Shown: in pieces, positions 62,441 to 64,000 of the stretch | How positions within the stretch are numbered: position 1 is the stretch's first letter | How the letters are laid out: every line of letters starts with the position of its first letter | NCBI RefSeq assembly: GCF_900564145.1 | Contig: NZ_UOOB01000002.1 | Span: 62,001-126,000, forward strand | Direction: 5' to 3' | Source: Comamonas sp. lk | GTDB taxonomy: Bacteria; Pseudomonadota; Gammaproteobacteria; Burkholderiales; Burkholderiaceae_C | DNA: 64,000 nt | Program-made: the position numbers and the translations under genes | The notes under the pieces: generated by a model | The model's database searches: none | Seen by the model: only the letters and a program-made list of their open reading frames with translations | What the model was told of the DNA's origin: nothing

Positions 62441-63124
62441 ATGAGTAAAACGTCCTGCCCCCCCGCGCCACGCACGCGCTGTCCGCAATGCCAGCGCGCA
62501 CAGCGCACCTGCATTTGCGCCTTGGCACAGCCCGTGGAGCACGGGGTACAGGTATTGATACTGCAGCACCCCATGGAAGTCCACGAAGCCAAGGGCACGG
62601 GACGTTTGCTCCAGCTGAGCCTGCCCCACAGCCGTCTGCTGGTGGGCGAGCAGTTTGATGCCGCCGAGCTGCAAGCGGCTTTGCACCAGCCCTGGGCTGC
62701 CAGCGTGGATATCGATACAGAGCCGCGCCAGGCCCTGCTGCTGTATCCAGAGACTACCGAACAGGACGCAGCCTTGCAGTTGCTGCCCGCGGCCCCCTTG
62801 CCCGCGCACTGGCCCTGCCCGCCCCGGCTGCTGCGACTGGTGGTGATTGACGGCACCTGGCGCAAAAGCCGCAAGATGCTGTATCTCAACCCCGCCCTGC
62901 AAGCGCTGCCGCGCCTGGCATTGAAAGACGTTCCGGCATCGGGCTATGCCATTCGCAAAGCCCATTTACCGGGGCAGCTGTCCAGCTTTGAAGCCACGGT
63001 CCAGGCCCTGGCACAGCTGGAAGACTGGACAGCGCAGACACCCGAGACCGAGCGCCTGGCCGCCGTCTTTTCCCGCTTCATCGCCCAGCAGCGCGCTCAG
63101 GCTGACGAACGCGCCCGCCCATGA
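62441..63124 (+). CDS. DTW-domain tRNA-uridine aminocarboxypropyltransferase
   Basis: This 227-residue protein belongs to the DTW family (TapT/TuaA), which adds an aminocarboxypropyl group from SAM to tRNA uridine (acp3U47). Four N-terminal cysteines (RCPQCQRAQRTCICAL) probably bind zinc. The core shows LQHPMEVHEAKGTGRLL, the motif DGTWRKSRKM (DTW variant with Gly) and a C-terminal helix. It starts right after a dispersed repeat, and a hairpin follows its stop. Confidence 0.88.
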   Translation: MSKTSCPPAPRTRCPQCQRAQRTCICALAQPVEHGVQVLILQHPMEVHEAKGTGRLLQLSLPHSRLLVGEQFDAAELQAALHQPWAASVDIDTEPRQALLLYPETTEQDAALQLLPAAPLPAHWPCPPRLLRLVVIDGTWRKSRKMLYLNPALQALPRLALKDVPASGYAIRKAHLPGQLSSFEATVQALAQLEDWTAQTPETERLAAVFSRFIAQQRAQADERARP

Positions 63125-63125
63125 A

Positions 63126-63156
63126 AAAGACCTGCGGGCCATGCCAGCAGGTCTTT
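63126..63156. terminator. Terminator between the DTW gene and the YiaA-like gene
   Basis: AAAGACCTGC (63126-63135) pairs with GCAGGTCTTT (63147-63156). T residues on the minus strand make it a terminator for the YiaA-like gene; it can also serve the DTW gene. Confidence 0.75.
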
Positions 63157-63188
63157 GAAGGGATCACAGGGCTTTGGGCCCCAGGCGC

Positions 63189-63695
63189 TCAGCGGGTGAA
63201 GCCTGAACCTGAGCCTTCGGTGGGCTTAGCCGCATCCGGGGCGGCTGCAGCCGCTGCTCTTTCACGCTTTTTCTCGCTGCGCTCTTCGCCGGCCTCGCCG
63301 CCCAGGTTGTCGCGGGTGTTCTTTTGCACCGCAATCGCGCCGAACAGGCCCAGTGCAAACGCCATACCGTAAAAGCCTTTTTCGCTGAGTTGCAAGGTGG
63401 CATTGAACAGGCCCGTGGCCAGCAGCAGCACGGCGATGATCAGCGCCACCCAGCTGATGCCAAAGTAAATGCCGGTGACGGGAATGCCTTCCAGCCGATC
63501 ACGCACGGATTTTTGCAAGGAAATGGCGGAATACAGACCCAGTACCAGCACGGCAAAGTAAAAGCCTTTTTCGTTGAGCTGCATGTCTGCGTTCCACAGC
63601 CCGGCCATGAAAGCCGCGATACCCAGCAGCAGCGCGGCCCAGGAGGCAGCGACAAAGGCGGATGAAGGCTTGCTGTGTGTTTGCTGTGTGTTCAC
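63189..63695 (-). CDS. YiaA/YiaB-domain inner membrane protein
   Basis: The 168-residue protein has four membrane helices arranged as two repeats of the YiaAB two-helix domain: [20 protein letters not shown] and [15 protein letters not shown], then [19 protein letters not shown] and [16 protein letters not shown]. Each repeat has an NEKGFY or SEKGFY linker. A charged, Ala-rich tail (residues 130-168) lies in the cytoplasm. Function is unknown. Confidence 0.88.
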   Translation of the reverse strand: MNTQQTHSKPSSAFVAASWAALLLGIAAFMAGLWNADMQLNEKGFYFAVLVLGLYSAISLQKSVRDRLEGIPVTGIYFGISWVALIIAVLLLATGLFNATLQLSEKGFYGMAFALGLFGAIAVQKNTRDNLGGEAGEERSEKKRERAAAAAAPDAAKPTEGSGSGFTR

Positions 63696-63813
63696 GGACT
63701 TGCTCCAGAAGTGGTGGTGAAGCGATAGTAGAAATGTGCGGGCCGATTTTGAGATCTATATTTACCCGGTATCGCTAAACGATACCAACAGAGCATTCCC
63801 TACAGACGCCTTG

Positions 63814-64000
63814 CTAGACCGCAGCCGCAAAGCGCACCAGGGCAAAGGCCAGAGCCAACAGATAACCGTAGAAAAAGCGGTTGATGCGCAGGCGCTGCTC
63901 GCCACGCCGGCTGCGCCAGGCACCCATGAGCACCATCACGCCACCCACGGCCACGGGCGTCAGCAATAAATTGAGCCAGCGGCCAGGTCCGTCCTGCGGA
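63814..64000 (-). CDS. Partial membrane protein, C-terminal part
   Basis: The frame enters at the window edge and ends with TAG at 63814-63816. The visible 61 residues have two hydrophobic segments (LNLLLTPVAVGGVMVLMGAW and FFYGYLLALAFALVRFAA) joined by a basic loop (RSRRGEQRLRINR). It is a small membrane protein of unknown function; the family could not be decided from this part. Confidence 0.6.
   Translation of the reverse strand, partial: PQDGPGRWLNLLLTPVAVGGVMVLMGAWRSRRGEQRLRINRFFYGYLLALAFALVRFAAAV

Overview
The window is one contiguous stretch of GC-rich chromosome from a betaproteobacterium, most likely Burkholderiales, family Comamonadaceae (Comamonas or a close relative). This rests on the coding style, a Burkholderiales-type porin, a DUF3460 protein, an Xsc-Pta pathway, Bug/TctC receptors and Comamonadaceae-like gene pairs such as lemA-M48. 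The species call is inference. I see no prophage, CRISPR array, rRNA or intact insertion sequence. One tRNA gene is present, tRNA-Ser(CGA), next to serS.

Layout. 1-6.5 kb: organosulfonate module. IclR-type regulator plus CobS/CobT-like AAA/VWA genes run leftward; xsc, pta and a YeiH-type exporter run rightward. Sulfoacetaldehyde becomes acetyl phosphate plus sulfite, acetyl phosphate becomes acetyl-CoA, and the exporter may remove the sulfur oxyanion. 6.5-16 kb: housekeeping genes (serS, ispH with an FKBP gene, radC-smr, lemA-M48 peptidase, truncated globin, FtsX-like permease). 16-20 kb: LysR, adenosine-deaminase-like enzyme, Bug receptor, small tyrosine phosphatase. 20.1-23.9 kb: folate-independent methionine synthase cassette (MesD, DUF1852/MesX, FMN reductase) divergent from a MetR-like regulator, with a perfect MetR-type palindrome between them. 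24-32.4 kb: GST, NAD-dependent formate dehydrogenase (fdsGB fused, fdsA, fdsD), LysR and mrp. 32.5-39 kb: Mrr-like membrane protein, patatin, diguanylate cyclase, metG, small lipoprotein.

39-45 kb: corrinoid uptake operon (TonB receptor, BtuF, BtuC, BtuD) under a cobalamin riboswitch. A 267-bp element with perfect 18-bp terminal inverted repeats and a TTA duplication sits in an apical loop of this riboswitch. 45.2-50.4 kb: sulfur oxidation cluster with a cytochrome c, two Tat-exported flavoproteins, a YeeE transporter, SoxY and SoxZ, but no SoxAX, SoxB or SoxCD. 50.9-55.4 kb: bioB, then overlapping bioA-bioD-bioF. 55.5-64 kb: YitT, BamE-like lipoprotein, DUF3460, scpA, queE and a divergent queD, porin, panD, CHM isomerase, DTW-domain tRNA modifier, YiaA-like protein and a partial membrane protein.

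Two dispersed repeat families run through the intergenic DNA. One has the pattern GCGC-N4-AGCTAT; one of its copies lies in frame in the linker of the fused fdsG-fdsB gene. The other is a GC-rich 29-bp core next to metG and queE. The strongest items for follow-up are the interrupted cobalamin riboswitch, the mesD/mesX cassette with its MetR site, the fdsGB fusion with its embedded repeat, and the QueD with substituted catalytic residues.
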